This document shows positions 1-9,162 of a DNA stretch of 64,000 nt, in pieces. The position numbers and the translations under genes are program-made. The notes under the pieces were generated by a model. The model had not been told where the DNA came from. It made no database searches and saw nothing but the letters and a program-made list of their open reading frames with translations. The first letter of the stretch is position 1; each line of letters begins with the position of its first letter. Origin of the DNA: an uncultured Bacteriovoracaceae bacterium (GTDB lineage: Bacteria > Bdellovibrionota > Bacteriovoracia > Bacteriovoracales > Bacteriovoracaceae); contig CAKZUQ010000003.1 of assembly GCA_937923325.1 (NCBI GenBank), positions 130,949 to 194,948 on the forward strand, in the 5' to 3' direction.

Positions 1-1
1 T

Positions 2-1111
2 GAATTCTTAAAAGAAATTGAAGTAGAATATAAAAATGGTGAAGAGTCTAAAACTCAAAGAGTAAATATAACTGGTGTAGTAACTGAAGATAATTCAATT
101 GTTGGATCGACTCTAAAGCTAACAAGAGAACAAGATGATAAACTTAATTTTAGATCACTTCCAGTAAATTCAAATTTTTCAAAAGAAGTTATCTTAAAAA
201 ATGTTGGAAATACTTCGAGTATTGTAACTGCAATAAGCATTGAAGATGGAACTCAATTTTCAATAGATGAGAAGACTATGAATGAGTGTATTGGTGATGT
301 TTTAGAAAACTGTTCAGTCATTACACATTTTAACCCTAAAGAAGTTGGAAAATTTAGTGATAAAGTTAAAGTAACTTATATGGACAATAATGGCATATCA
401 AATGATATATTCATAAAACTTAGAGGTAAGGCCACAGATCAAGACAGATGCGTTGAAATAAATGAAGTTGCTCATATGCCAAAAACAATATCAGAGCTAG
501 GAGAAGATGAGCTAAATATGGAGCTACCATATTTTGAAAAAATATCTTCAAATTCAAGAGTAATAGAAAAATTACTTAATGATCAAGAAAATATGAGAGC
601 TGTGACATTAGAAGAAACATCACTATATGTAAGTGATGCCCAAGTTGTGACAAGTTTTAATATTGAATCAAAAAGAGTTGAGGGAACTATAAGCGGAGTT
701 GAGCTTACGGCAGATATGAAGAAGTATGTATCGAAAAATGATCGAGCATATCATGAGAAAACTGAGATACTTTGTATTGAAAATACAAAAGCTTGTTCTG
801 GTGTAAGATTTATATCAAAAAATTATAAACAACATATTAACCCTGCATTTTCAATGGACTCTGATATATTTTCAAAAAACCTTTTAGAAAATGGTACAGA
901 AATGGAGGAAGCTAATATTCCATTCCTAAAATATAGTACGACAATGAAGATGAAAGATGTATTTCCAAATTCTTATAAGAGTATCTATGATAAATTAAAA
1001 ATTGACGCATCTGCTATGATTATACTCTCTGATGATATAAAGCTTGAAGATTCACCTCAATTAAATATAAAATACAAAAATATTAAAGATAAATTTAATA
1101 AATGTATTTAA
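2..1111 (+). CDS. Envelope protein with ASH/Hydin-like domain, 5' end outside the window
   Basis: The frame is open from base 2, so the gene starts upstream; 369 residues are visible. The visible N-terminal 125 residues or so have the look of ASPM-SPD-2-Hydin / choice-of-anchor-D beta-sandwiches, for example FSKEVILKNVGNTSSIVTA followed by a cysteine pair and HFNPKEVGKFSDKVKVTY. The C-terminal half (from about residue 150) is shared with the lipoprotein at 2493-3896: both have a CSGxRFxxxxY stretch, so they are paralogues. An OmpA-family gene follows 11 bases later, suggesting co-transcription. A surface or periplasmic binding role is inferred; no enzyme motif is visible. By analogy with the paralogue it may be a lipoprotein, but its N-terminus is not in view. 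Confidence 0.75.
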   Translation, partial: EFLKEIEVEYKNGEESKTQRVNITGVVTEDNSIVGSTLKLTREQDDKLNFRSLPVNSNFSKEVILKNVGNTSSIVTAISIEDGTQFSIDEKTMNECIGDVLENCSVITHFNPKEVGKFSDKVKVTYMDNNGISNDIFIKLRGKATDQDRCVEINEVAHMPKTISELGEDELNMELPYFEKISSNSRVIEKLLNDQENMRAVTLEETSLYVSDAQVVTSFNIESKRVEGTISGVELTADMKKYVSKNDRAYHEKTEILCIENTKACSGVRFISKNYKQHINPAFSMDSDIFSKNLLENGTEMEEANIPFLKYSTTMKMKDVFPNSYKSIYDKLKIDASAMIILSDDIKLEDSPQLNIKYKNIKDKFNKCI

Positions 1112-1122
1112 AATGAGGTTTT

Positions 1123-2409
1123 ATGTTTTCAAAAATTATCCTAATCCTCGCCTTAACGGTGGGGATTTCTAGTTCTAGTGCAATCAATTTACAAAAGTTT
1201 CACTTCTCTAACAGTCCTGAGTATGCAACTTTAGAGGGAAGTTTATTAAGAGATGGTCATGTAGATACTGATTATAAATATATATTAATTGGCAGTTATA
1301 ATTATGTAAGGGCTCCTTTTGTCGAATTAGACAATAATAATAGAAGTAGAGATATTATTAGATGGATGCATACACTTAATATCGGTGGGGCTTATAGGTT
1401 TACGGAAAAATTTCAAGTTGGTTTATCAACTTTTTTGACATACCAAAAGGCAATACCTAGTGACGAAGATCCTTCTACGGCTGGATATGACAAAGAATTC
1501 TCTCTAGGTGATACTACGGTAGACTTTAAGTATAAGTTTTATGAAAAAAAGAGACTAGCAATTGCTTTCACTCCTAGACTTTATGTAAATACAGGTGATG
1601 AAGAGTATTATACATCGAATGATGAGATTGGATATTATTTAGGGTTTGCTCTTGAAAAAGCATTCAAATATTTTCAATTAACATTTAACTTTGGTCATAA
1701 AGAGAATAAAAATGCAGTTTTTGCACAAGTTGATCATGAGCAGCAGTTACATGTTGCTTTAGGTGGTTTAGTACCATTAACAGAAAAATTAGATCTAACA
1801 GCAGAGTTTTTTAGAGACACTCCTTATGATAGTGACAATGAGCAAGTTCCAAGTGAGCTAAGTGTTGGAGTAAGATATGAAACATCAAAATCAGGAGCAT
1901 TATTTGGTGGTGTTGGAACAGGATCTTTAGATTCTGATAACTCAACTGATTTGAGACTTTATGCTGGATATAAATACTTTCCTGGAAAAGGTAAGGTCGT
2001 TCCAGTAGCACCAATTCCTGTTAAAAAGAAAAAATCTAAAAAGATTGAAAAAGAAGAAAAAAGTTATGGAAAGTTCTATAAATTCTTAAATGTTTATTTT
2101 GATACATCATCTTCAAAACTTACAAAGTTAGAAACTATGAAGCTAGATGAGATGATTAAACAAGTTAAAAATGAAGAAAAAATTTCTAAAATAGTAATTG
2201 AAGGATATACAAGTAAGGTAGGGTCTAAACAATTAAACGAAAGACTTTCAAACAGTAGAATTAAATCTGTAGTAGAGTATATTTCAAAAAGAGGTGTGGA
2301 CGTTAAGTTACTTCAAAGAGTATCTTATGGAAGCAGAATGGCATCTGATGAAGATGTTAATCTTTCTACAGACAGAAAGGTAATGTGTAGAATATATAAA
2401 ACAAAATAA
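1123..2409 (+). CDS. OmpA-family outer-membrane beta-barrel protein
   Basis: This 428-residue protein starts with a Sec signal peptide (hydrophobic residues 4-20, SSSSA before the mature part). Residues about 25-295 show the alternating polar/hydrophobic strands of a beta-barrel. A lysine-rich linker (KKKKSKKIEKEEK, about 302-314) leads to a C-terminal OmpA domain (about 322-425) with the peptidoglycan-binding pattern NERLSNSRIKSVVEYI and TDRKV. Known OmpA domains tether the outer membrane to the cell wall by binding diaminopimelate. An RBS (GAGG) precedes the ATG. It lies between two paralogous ASH-domain proteins, so the three may form one envelope assembly (inference). Confidence 0.88.
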   Translation: MFSKIILILALTVGISSSSAINLQKFHFSNSPEYATLEGSLLRDGHVDTDYKYILIGSYNYVRAPFVELDNNNRSRDIIRWMHTLNIGGAYRFTEKFQVGLSTFLTYQKAIPSDEDPSTAGYDKEFSLGDTTVDFKYKFYEKKRLAIAFTPRLYVNTGDEEYYTSNDEIGYYLGFALEKAFKYFQLTFNFGHKENKNAVFAQVDHEQQLHVALGGLVPLTEKLDLTAEFFRDTPYDSDNEQVPSELSVGVRYETSKSGALFGGVGTGSLDSDNSTDLRLYAGYKYFPGKGKVVPVAPIPVKKKKSKKIEKEEKSYGKFYKFLNVYFDTSSSKLTKLETMKLDEMIKQVKNEEKISKIVIEGYTSKVGSKQLNERLSNSRIKSVVEYISKRGVDVKLLQRVSYGSRMASDEDVNLSTDRKVMCRIYKTK

Positions 2410-2436
2410 TTTACTCTGGTATTTATTACCATCTAT

Positions 2437-2491
2437 TAGGCCCTCTATGTATATGAAATAATATTTGTATACATAGATAAAAAAGGGCCTA
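2437..2491 (+). promoter_or_regulatory. Interrupted inverted repeat ending at the next start codon
   Basis: TAGGCCC (2437-2443) pairs with GGGCCTA (2485-2491), and inside it CTATGTATA (2445-2453) pairs with TATACATAG (2468-2476). An unpaired A-rich stretch sits on the right arm. The outer right arm contains the only purine-rich (SD-like) bases before the ATG at 2493. The structure could end ompA transcription, or hide the ribosome site of the next gene and control its translation. Confidence 0.5.
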
Positions 2492-2492
2492 A

Positions 2493-3896
2493 ATGAAAAA
2501 AATATTTTTTCTCTTACTATTCAATATAATTATTTCTTCTTGTGGCAGGAACCCTTATCTTGAAGCCGATATTAGAAGTATTACTGGTATTGAGGTCGAT
2601 AATAGAGAAATTCAAGCAGAAATTTCTGATCCATTTATAGACTTTGGTGTTATCTTAGAAGGTAAGTTACTAACTAAAGAGGTACAAATATTTAATAGCG
2701 GAGTTGTCGATATTTATAATATGGACATGGTCTGGAATGAAAATGTAAATATAGATCTTGATAATTGTCAGGTTCTTAAAGTTAGAGAAACATGTTCAGC
2801 AAAAATTAACCTTGATACAAATTTAATGAGTTCAGGAATATACAACAATTTAGTAAGTCTCCAGCTAAATAATTCAAACTCATTTTTAAACTTTTATTAT
2901 AAGGTTGAGATCGAATCAGAGACTACTGAAAGTGGAATCGTTACGCTTAATTACTTGCAAGGTAAAACTATTAATCTTGGTAAGGTTTATAAAAAGACAA
3001 AATATAGAAAACTTATTTCTCTAAATCCTAATGGACATTTAATCGAAATAAATGGATTTTCCTCTACTGATTCAACTCAATTTAATGTCATAAGTTCAAC
3101 CGAAAATAATATATGTAAAAATACTTTTTCAAAAGATTGTTTTATTGAGTTGGTCTTTACACCTAAGAAGCTTGAAGAGATAAAAGAGCAAGTCACAATT
3201 AGTTATACAGACTTAGTCAACAGTACTAGCCATGAATTGAAAATAAAAATAGTTGCGAATGTTAAAAGAAGAGAAAAATGTTTTGAACAAAGGGAAGAGG
3301 CCATTGTTGTAAAAAATGAAGGTGAATTAAATCAATATGAGTTGGCGCTATCATATCCATATTATGATAGTTTAGAAACTTCAAATATAAGATTAGAAAA
3401 GGTTTTAAATAACGCTTTTACACAAGAGGTTGATATTTATAATGAAATCTTAAGATATAATCAAGATACACAAGTTAGGTTCTCTTATCCTTTAATCGAT
3501 AGTGATAGTGTGGTTTCTGCACAACTATTGATAGATCTTTTGAAGTATGAAGATGTTCAAGATGATAGTTCTGATACTGAGGTCCTATGTAGTTTAGATT
3601 TGCAAAGATGTTCAGGAAAAAGATTCGTTAATAGTCGTTATAGAGAACTTATAAATTTAAATTTTGAGATTAAAAACAATAAATTTTCAAAAATACTCAT
3701 GCATAAGGATAAACGATGGAACTTTTTTAGCTATAAGAATAGTTTAGATTTAAATGAATATTTAAAAATAGGAAAAAAAGAACTACAAACTATGTCTAAA
3801 AATAATTCAATGAGCTTCGTAGTAGCTGATGATGTCATGCTAAATACAAATCCAATATTAATTTTAAAAAAATTTGAAAAAATTGAATGCAGATAA
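2493..3896 (+). CDS. Lipoprotein with ASH/Hydin-like domains, paralogue of the protein at 2-1111
   Basis: The 467-residue product has a lipoprotein signal peptide with lipobox IISSC, so Cys17 would be acylated. Two beta-sandwich repeats follow (about 45-145 and 155-260), each opening like FIDFGVILEGKLLTKEVQIF and holding a spaced cysteine pair, as in ASH / choice-of-anchor-D domains. The C-terminal half (about 265-467) is a region of no known family shared with the upstream partial protein, including CSGKRFVNSRY. Placement at the outer membrane beside an OmpA-type protein suggests a structural or adhesive role; no catalytic motif is seen. Its end lies 24 bases from the end of the convergent sdaA, with no obvious terminator between. 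Confidence 0.75.
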   Translation: MKKIFFLLLFNIIISSCGRNPYLEADIRSITGIEVDNREIQAEISDPFIDFGVILEGKLLTKEVQIFNSGVVDIYNMDMVWNENVNIDLDNCQVLKVRETCSAKINLDTNLMSSGIYNNLVSLQLNNSNSFLNFYYKVEIESETTESGIVTLNYLQGKTINLGKVYKKTKYRKLISLNPNGHLIEINGFSSTDSTQFNVISSTENNICKNTFSKDCFIELVFTPKKLEEIKEQVTISYTDLVNSTSHELKIKIVANVKRREKCFEQREEAIVVKNEGELNQYELALSYPYYDSLETSNIRLEKVLNNAFTQEVDIYNEILRYNQDTQVRFSYPLIDSDSVVSAQLLIDLLKYEDVQDDSSDTEVLCSLDLQRCSGKRFVNSRYRELINLNFEIKNNKFSKILMHKDKRWNFFSYKNSLDLNEYLKIGKKELQTMSKNNSMSFVVADDVMLNTNPILILKKFEKIECR

Positions 3897-3919
3897 AAAA
3901 ATGAAGATAGAGGCAATAT

Positions 3920-5311
3920 TTAACATTCTGTAATGTTAACAGCTAATCCACCACGACTAGTTTCTTTATATTGTTTTTTCATATCTTTACCTGTCTGCTT
4001 CATTGTTTTAATAACTTTATCAAGAGAAACAAAATGTGATCCATCTCCGTGTAAGGCCAATCTTGTTGCATTGATAGCTTTGATGGCACCCATAGCATTT
4101 CGTTCAATACAAGGAACTTGCACGAGACCACCAATAGGGTCACATGTAAGTCCAAGGTTATGCTCCATTGCAATTTCTGCAGCATTTTCCACTTGCTCAG
4201 TAGTTCCACCCATGACTTGAGTTAAAGCAGCAGCGGCCATGGAGCATGCCACGCCGACTTCGCCTTGGCAGCCAACTTCAGCACCACTTATAGAGGCATT
4301 TTTTTTATAAAGAATTGCTATTGCTCCAGCTGTTAGAAAAAAGTCTATGATTCCTTGATCAGTTGCCTTAGGATAAAAGTTTAAATAATACTTTAATACA
4401 GCAGGTATGATTCCAGCAGCACCATTTGTAGGAGCAGTAACGACTTGCCCACCAGCTGCATTCTCTTCATTTACTGCAAGAGCATATAAGTTTACCCAAT
4501 CTAAAACACTAAGAGTATCACTGAGATTTTTTTCGGTATTTTTAAGCATATTTTTATGAACATCAGGGGCTCTTCTTTTAACTTTTAGTCCACCAGGAAG
4601 AATTCCTTCATTCTTAAAACCTCTTTGGATGCATTTATTCATAACGTCCCAAAGTGTATTTATATCAGCATAAACCTTTTGTTTTTTATTCCAAGTTAGT
4701 TCATTTTTTAGCATTAGCTCTGGAATAGTTAGTCTATGTTTAGAGCATAATTCTAATAATTCTTTAGCATTATCAAAGTTATATTTAACTTTAGAAGTAT
4801 GAGCTTCTATGCTCTTATCAGCACTTGCTTCAAGTTCAGTTAGAATGAAACCACCACCAACTGAATAATAAATCTCTTTGAAAATCTCTTTTCCATCTTT
4901 GTCAAAAGCGGCAAGGGCCATAGCGTTAGGATGGTATGGCATTGATACTCTTCTGTGAAATTTTAAATCAGACTTTAGAGAAAAATTTAAACTTATAGCT
5001 TGCTTTAAGCATACAAGGTTAAGTCTATTTGTTTTTTTTACCTCTTTAAGAATGTTTTCAATGTTATCAGAATCTATCGTTTCTGGTGTGTAGCCACTAA
5101 GCCCAAGTATAACAGCCTTGTCAGTACCATGTCCTTTACCTGTAAGAGCAAGAGATCCATATAAGTCACATTTTAATGTCTTAACTTTTTTTAGAGCTCT
5201 TTTTCTCTGTAGTTCTTTGATAAATAAATATGAAGCCTTCATTGGACCAACTGTGTGAGAGCTCGATGGGCCAATGCCAATTGAAAAAATATCGAAAACA
5301 CTTATACTCAT
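3920..5311 (-). CDS. sdaA: L-serine ammonia-lyase (L-serine deaminase), iron-sulfur type
   Basis: It converts L-serine to pyruvate and ammonia using a [4Fe-4S] cluster. The 463-residue protein has the single-chain layout: a beta domain opening with [13 protein letters not shown] and a C-terminal alpha domain holding the cluster cysteines in [16 protein letters not shown] and VPCIERNA. The start at 5311 is chosen because it gives the family's usual N-terminus ([19 protein letters not shown]) and its ATG overlaps the stop of the upstream gene in an ATGA junction. A longer reading from 5347 would add 12 atypical residues. Translational coupling to the lipid-kinase-like gene is likely, though the metabolic link is unclear. 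Confidence 0.95.
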   Translation of the reverse strand: MSISVFDIFSIGIGPSSSHTVGPMKASYLFIKELQRKRALKKVKTLKCDLYGSLALTGKGHGTDKAVILGLSGYTPETIDSDNIENILKEVKKTNRLNLVCLKQAISLNFSLKSDLKFHRRVSMPYHPNAMALAAFDKDGKEIFKEIYYSVGGGFILTELEASADKSIEAHTSKVKYNFDNAKELLELCSKHRLTIPELMLKNELTWNKKQKVYADINTLWDVMNKCIQRGFKNEGILPGGLKVKRRAPDVHKNMLKNTEKNLSDTLSVLDWVNLYALAVNEENAAGGQVVTAPTNGAAGIIPAVLKYYLNFYPKATDQGIIDFFLTAGAIAILYKKNASISGAEVGCQGEVGVACSMAAAALTQVMGGTTEQVENAAEIAMEHNLGLTCDPIGGLVQVPCIERNAMGAIKAINATRLALHGDGSHFVSLDKVIKTMKQTGKDMKKQYKETSRGGLAVNITEC

Positions 5312-5991
5312 AATGGCATTATCCCAAAGGTTGCTAACGTAATCCATAGAATGAAAGATACAAAAAGTGGAATCGTTATATTGTCGTCAATTTTAAAAGG
5401 TATCATCTCAAAAACAGTGGTAGCTAATGAAATAAATAAAGAAATAAAAAATATAAAAGTTGCACTAATTTGTAAAAAAAAGCCCAAAACGATAAATGAA
5501 ATTAAAAACATAGAAATGAAAAATGCAGTCGAGCCCTCGAGGGATTTGTGTGGAACAATCCTTCGCTTTCCATATCTAATGCCGAATATAGCAGACAAAG
5601 GGTCACTAATGGCAAGTGTATAAATAGCGATTAAAGCTATGACTTTAGGAAATGTAAGTATTGAAAGTAAAACTGCAAATGCATAAGGCACCATTGCCGA
5701 TTCTTTAAGTTGTTCTTCGGCCCTCATTACAAGTCTTGAAAGAGGTAAAAACTTAGATGCCATTTTGGGATAATTTATTCTAATTTGTTCAACTACATAT
5801 AGAACACAAGCTAAAGTACCAAGCAAATGGATCATTTGAGTATGAGAAAATGAAAGCCAATATAGAGTAGCAATTCCAAAGCCACATAACATGTGAAAAA
5901 ATCTTCTTGTTAGCTGCAGGTCATGTCTGGTTGCAAGTTCTTCCTCTTGTTCATGATCATCACTAGACCAGCTGTAGTTAATTTTATTCAT
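5308..5991 (-). CDS. DGK1/SEC59/VTE5-family CTP-dependent lipid kinase-like membrane protein
   Basis: The 227-residue protein has about six or seven membrane segments and a charged cytoplasmic N-terminus. It carries family hallmarks: RRFFHMLCGFG near residue 30, SDPLSAIFGIRYGKRRI near 130, KSLEGSTAFF just after, and EMIPFKIDDNITIPL near 195. Relatives are dolichol kinase, phytol kinase and the yeast diacylglycerol kinase Dgk1, which use CTP to phosphorylate lipid alcohols. The substrate here cannot be read from sequence. Its stop overlaps the sdaA start, so both probably share one transcript that begins in the 5992-6249 divergent gap. Confidence 0.75.
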   Translation of the reverse strand: MNKINYSWSSDDHEQEEELATRHDLQLTRRFFHMLCGFGIATLYWLSFSHTQMIHLLGTLACVLYVVEQIRINYPKMASKFLPLSRLVMRAEEQLKESAMVPYAFAVLLSILTFPKVIALIAIYTLAISDPLSAIFGIRYGKRRIVPHKSLEGSTAFFISMFLISFIVLGFFLQISATFIFFISLFISLATTVFEMIPFKIDDNITIPLFVSFILWITLATFGIMPL

Positions 5992-6198
5992 AGTAACCTT
6001 AAAGTTTGTTTATAATAACTAATCGTCATATTAAAATTATTAATTAAAAAAAACTTTAGTTGTAAGTTCTTGAAAGTACAAGTGACTTTGATCACAAATT
6101 GTAAAAACAATAGATACTATTAACTAAACAGTTGTATAAAATTTATACGAAAAATAACTTTATCGAAGCTTTAAGTTATTAAAAACATTTAGTCATTC

Positions 6199-6216
6199 TT
6201 GGCATTTGATTTGCTT
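6199..6216 (+). promoter_or_regulatory. Sigma-54 (RpoN) promoter upstream of the lipoprotein pair
   Basis: TTGGCATTTGATTTGCTT carries the -24 GG and -12 GC dinucleotides with exactly ten bases between them, and both flanks match the sigma-54 consensus TTGGCAC-N5-TTGCW. Transcription would begin near 6227, followed by an RBS (AGGAG) and the ATG at 6250. Such promoters need an NtrC-type activator; one is encoded at 27578-29065, but a link is only inferred. Confidence 0.75.
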
Positions 6217-6249
6217 GTTATAGATGTATAAATATCAATAGGAGTTAAA

Positions 6250-6777
6250 ATGAAAAAGTCATTATTATTATTACTAGTTTTTGTAGCATCTTGTAAGAAT
6301 GCATTTCTTGAAAAAGAAGCTTCTCAAAAAGTAGATAAAGAAATCAGGTCTGCATCTGAGACTGAAGATATGATAAGAAGTGGTTCATTAACTGGAACTA
6401 AATGTGAATATGTAAATGAAGATGGAATTCATGAAAGAGATATTTTGATTCATGATATTTCTCCAGCAGAGCAATATGTACATCAGTTTTTTGAATTAGA
6501 AAAAGAAGCAGGTCCAAATGAAGTTGGATTAGCTACACCTAGTTTTGTAACAGGTGATTACTCTTTTCAAGTCGTACAATATGATCAAAGAGAAGATTAC
6601 GGTCCGTATGTAAATAATGAAAAAATTGAATCTGATAGAAATATTGAAATATTATATTATGTTGAAAGAGATGAGTTTGAAATTGTTGAAGTTGATTCTC
6701 TTCAAGGTGATTATACTATTGTAGGTCAGTTTGTTAACTGTGAAAAAGGATATGAGTTTGATTACTCAATTAACTAA
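6250..6777 (+). CDS. Lipoprotein of unknown function, sigma-54 controlled
   Basis: The 175-residue product has a lipoprotein signal peptide (MKKSLLLLLVFVASC; lipobox VASC, acylated Cys15). The mature part is acidic and has two further cysteines (near residues 48 and 168) that could form a disulfide. I recognise no family. AGGAG sits before the ATG and a strong sigma-54 promoter match lies 34 bases upstream of the start. The next lipoprotein gene follows after a short gap, so the two probably form an operon with a shared envelope role. Confidence 0.8.
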   Translation: MKKSLLLLLVFVASCKNAFLEKEASQKVDKEIRSASETEDMIRSGSLTGTKCEYVNEDGIHERDILIHDISPAEQYVHQFFELEKEAGPNEVGLATPSFVTGDYSFQVVQYDQREDYGPYVNNEKIESDRNIEILYYVERDEFEIVEVDSLQGDYTIVGQFVNCEKGYEFDYSIN

Positions 6778-6788
6778 TAGGTATATTG

Positions 6789-7535
6789 ATGAAAAAAACT
6801 AATTTTATTTCTTTTTGTTTTCTGCTTATTATCTTTATCTCCTGCAATGCAAGAGTTAGTGGAAATATCGTTGATCAAAGTGCTGGCCTTATAGAGGCTA
6901 GCTCTGTCAAAAGTAAGATTAGTGATTTAACTTTAGAAGAAGGTAAGTCTGGATTAGAACTAAAAATTAAATATGTTGATATGGATAATACTTTTAGAGA
7001 AGAGAGAGCAATTATTCAAATGGTAGATAATGCGTATGCGTATAATGCTTCTATGAATTTTTCGAGTACTAATAAACGCTTTTCTGGGCAATTAAATTGT
7101 AAAAATACAACTTGCAGTAACTTAGATGTAGACCTTTATTTTGTTGGTGATTCAAATGAGCCTATTACTATATCTCAAAGAGAGTTTACATTGGATTCAT
7201 CTAAAGTTGAATTCACAGCGAAGGAATTTCAAACGAATGGAGATACTCTGTTTGAGGCAAAATCGGCGAAATCAAATTCTATTTCTAGCAATCTAACAAT
7301 GAAGCTTATAACTATTGAAGGTATTGAAATGCCTTTGATAAATATCGAGTCTGTTAAAACGAATGGATCTTCTTATCGAATTAAATCTAATGGTGTAAAC
7401 TCTACCATCTCCTTAGATGTAAATGAGAGAGTGGGTAGTGATTTTAATGTTAAAGCTTTTAATGTTGGAGGCTATGGCCGTTTCTATTTAGTACTAAGTA
7501 ACTACTCGGGTGAAATAATTATTGATTCTAATTAA
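6789..7535 (+). CDS. Lipoprotein of unknown function
   Basis: Starting at the ATG at 6789 (AATAGG RBS; the TTG three bases earlier is less likely), the 248-residue protein has a lipoprotein signal peptide ending IFISC. The mature region is rich in serine, threonine and asparagine, with many short beta-prone stretches and one CKNTTC cysteine pair near residue 107. I recognise no family. It is the second gene of the sigma-54 promoted unit. Its 3' end overlaps the convergent acyltransferase gene by 8 bases. Confidence 0.78.
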   Translation: MKKTNFISFCFLLIIFISCNARVSGNIVDQSAGLIEASSVKSKISDLTLEEGKSGLELKIKYVDMDNTFREERAIIQMVDNAYAYNASMNFSSTNKRFSGQLNCKNTTCSNLDVDLYFVGDSNEPITISQREFTLDSSKVEFTAKEFQTNGDTLFEAKSAKSNSISSNLTMKLITIEGIEMPLINIESVKTNGSSYRIKSNGVNSTISLDVNERVGSDFNVKAFNVGGYGRFYLVLSNYSGEIIIDSN

Positions 7536-8139
7536 GGCTCTGAAGCATTATTTCTAAATCTTCTTTTTCATACATTTTTATTTCGCCTACAATTATTTCA
7601 ATCTTTGAAAATGGGTAGGCCAGTTTCGCTTTATTCCAAGCATTTTCAAAAGTCTTAGCTTTAGAAGGATAAGATCTCAATGGTATTATAGGTCTTTGTG
7701 TTTTTTTACTTATTGCTACAACGCCATCTTTGACTTTATAGATAGGGCCTTTAGGCCCATCAACAGCAATTGCATTTGAGTAGCCATCCTTTACTTTTTT
7801 TATACTTGCTATTAACCCAGCAACAGCTCCTCTAGAGGAGGAGCCTCTAACAGGTATATATCCCATTCTTGTTGTTGCTTCAGTCATGATTTGCCCATCT
7901 TTTGAAAGAGAAACTAAGATACTTATTTTTTTATGCATAAAATAAGGAAGCATACAAAGCTCGTCTTGATGAAAGAAAGCAATAACAGCATTGTTATTGA
8001 TATCTGGTTTTTTTGTGTGGATAAGTCTTTTAAATAAATCTTTATCAGACTCTTTTTTAAATATAAGTTCATACCTGTAGGTAAGTCTTAATATTTTGAA
8101 TATATATGCGGCAACTAAACCGATCAATTTTTGTTTCAT
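7528..8139 (-). CDS. DUF374 / lysophospholipid acyltransferase-like protein
   Basis: The 203-residue protein shows the DUF374 pattern of the acyltransferase superfamily. FHQDELCMLPY (near residue 56) stands where the catalytic HX4D-type block lies, followed by LVSLSKDGQIM, RGSSSRGAV and VDGPKGP. Family members are thought to acylate a lipid A-like or phospholipid acceptor at the inner membrane; the substrate is not known. The N-terminal hydrophobic stretch (about 5-18) could anchor it. A terminator separates it from etfA upstream on the same strand, so it probably has its own promoter or depends on read-through. Confidence 0.8.
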   Translation of the reverse strand: MKQKLIGLVAAYIFKILRLTYRYELIFKKESDKDLFKRLIHTKKPDINNNAVIAFFHQDELCMLPYFMHKKISILVSLSKDGQIMTEATTRMGYIPVRGSSSRGAVAGLIASIKKVKDGYSNAIAVDGPKGPIYKVKDGVVAISKKTQRPIIPLRSYPSKAKTFENAWNKAKLAYPFSKIEIIVGEIKMYEKEDLEIMLQSLN

Positions 8140-8143
8140 AAGT

Positions 8144-8180
8144 GAAAAAAGAAAAGGGAAAGTTATTAAACCTTCCCTTT
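8144..8180 (-). terminator. Intrinsic terminator after etfA
   Basis: Read on the minus strand, an 8-bp stem AAAGGGAA/TTCCCTTT (8180-8173 with 8160-8153) with a 12-base loop is followed by TCTTTTTT. It lies just past the etfA stop and fits the end of the minus-strand operon that begins near 12672. Confidence 0.7.
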
Positions 8181-8192
8181 AATATTTAGAAA

Positions 8193-9152
8193 TTATCCTA
8201 AGATCTTTTTGAACTCTTCTTTTAATAATGGAACGATCTTGTAAAGGTCACCAACAATTCCATAGTCAGCTTTAGTAAAGATTGGAGCATCTGGGTCAGT
8301 GTTGATAGCAACAATAACTTTTGATGTTCTCATACCTGCTAAATGTTGAATAGCTCCAGAAATACCGCAAGCTATGTAAAGTGTAGGAGCAACAGTTTTT
8401 CCTGTTTGACCTACTTGCATGCTTGGCTCAGCATATCCTGAATCTACAGCAGCTCTTGAAGCTCCAACTGTAGCTCCAATAACTTCAGCTAACTCATTAA
8501 GAATTACAAAGTTTTCTTTATTTTTCATAGCTCTACCACCAGATACGATGATGTTTGCTTCTGTTAAATCAACTTTTTCACTTGCTGAAGCAATGATCTC
8601 TTTGATTGCAGCTTTAATATCTCCTGCATTTACTGTTTCATCAGCTGCTTCTCCTGCACCTGTCGTTTTTGTTTCTGGCATTCCAAGAGCATTTGGCCTA
8701 ACAGTTATAAAGTGAGGTTTTGGACCTTGAAGTTCAACTTTAGCTAAACATTTACCAGCAAAAAGAGGTCTTGTTCCTGCAAAGTTATCACCTTCAAATA
8801 AGAAGTTTGTACAGTCACTTGCTACACCGGCATCAAATGAAGTTGCTAGTCTTGGAATAAAATCCTTTCCAGCAGAAGTTGCACCAGCAAATACATAATC
8901 AAATCCACCTTTAGAGATAAAGTCGTTTAATGCATTAGTGTAACCTTCTGGAGAATACTTATCTAAATTATCACCTTTAAGTTTATGTACTTTTGCAGCT
9001 CCATATTCTGCTAAAACTTTTACTTGATCATCAGCAAGATCACCAATTACAGCAACATGAGCTTCATGTCCGCCAAGTTTTCCTAAAATTTCTAGAGTTA
9101 CAGGTTTGATAGAACCTTTATTTAATTCTGAATAAACTAATATTTTTGCCAT
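8193..9152 (-). CDS. etfA: Electron transfer flavoprotein alpha subunit
   Basis: EtfA binds FAD and, with EtfB, carries electrons from acyl-CoA dehydrogenases to the quinone pool. The 319-residue length is normal. The C-terminal FAD domain is clear: VSGGRAMKNKENF near residue 205, then GASRAAVDSG, QVGQTGKTVAPTLYIACGISGAIQH and a late INTDPDAPIF. An RBS (AAGGAT) precedes the ATG. It follows etfB by 10 bases and is last in the operon. An acyl-CoA dehydrogenase gene two places upstream is the likely electron donor. Confidence 0.97.
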   Translation of the reverse strand: MAKILVYSELNKGSIKPVTLEILGKLGGHEAHVAVIGDLADDQVKVLAEYGAAKVHKLKGDNLDKYSPEGYTNALNDFISKGGFDYVFAGATSAGKDFIPRLATSFDAGVASDCTNFLFEGDNFAGTRPLFAGKCLAKVELQGPKPHFITVRPNALGMPETKTTGAGEAADETVNAGDIKAAIKEIIASASEKVDLTEANIIVSGGRAMKNKENFVILNELAEVIGATVGASRAAVDSGYAEPSMQVGQTGKTVAPTLYIACGISGAIQHLAGMRTSKVIVAINTDPDAPIFTKADYGIVGDLYKIVPLLKEEFKKILG

Positions 9153-9162
9153 TATTATATCC

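Noticed and set aside
1811..2014. Minus-strand frame inside the OmpA-family gene
   Set aside because: It lies wholly within a well-supported gene, has no RBS and gives an atypical histidine/leucine-rich product.
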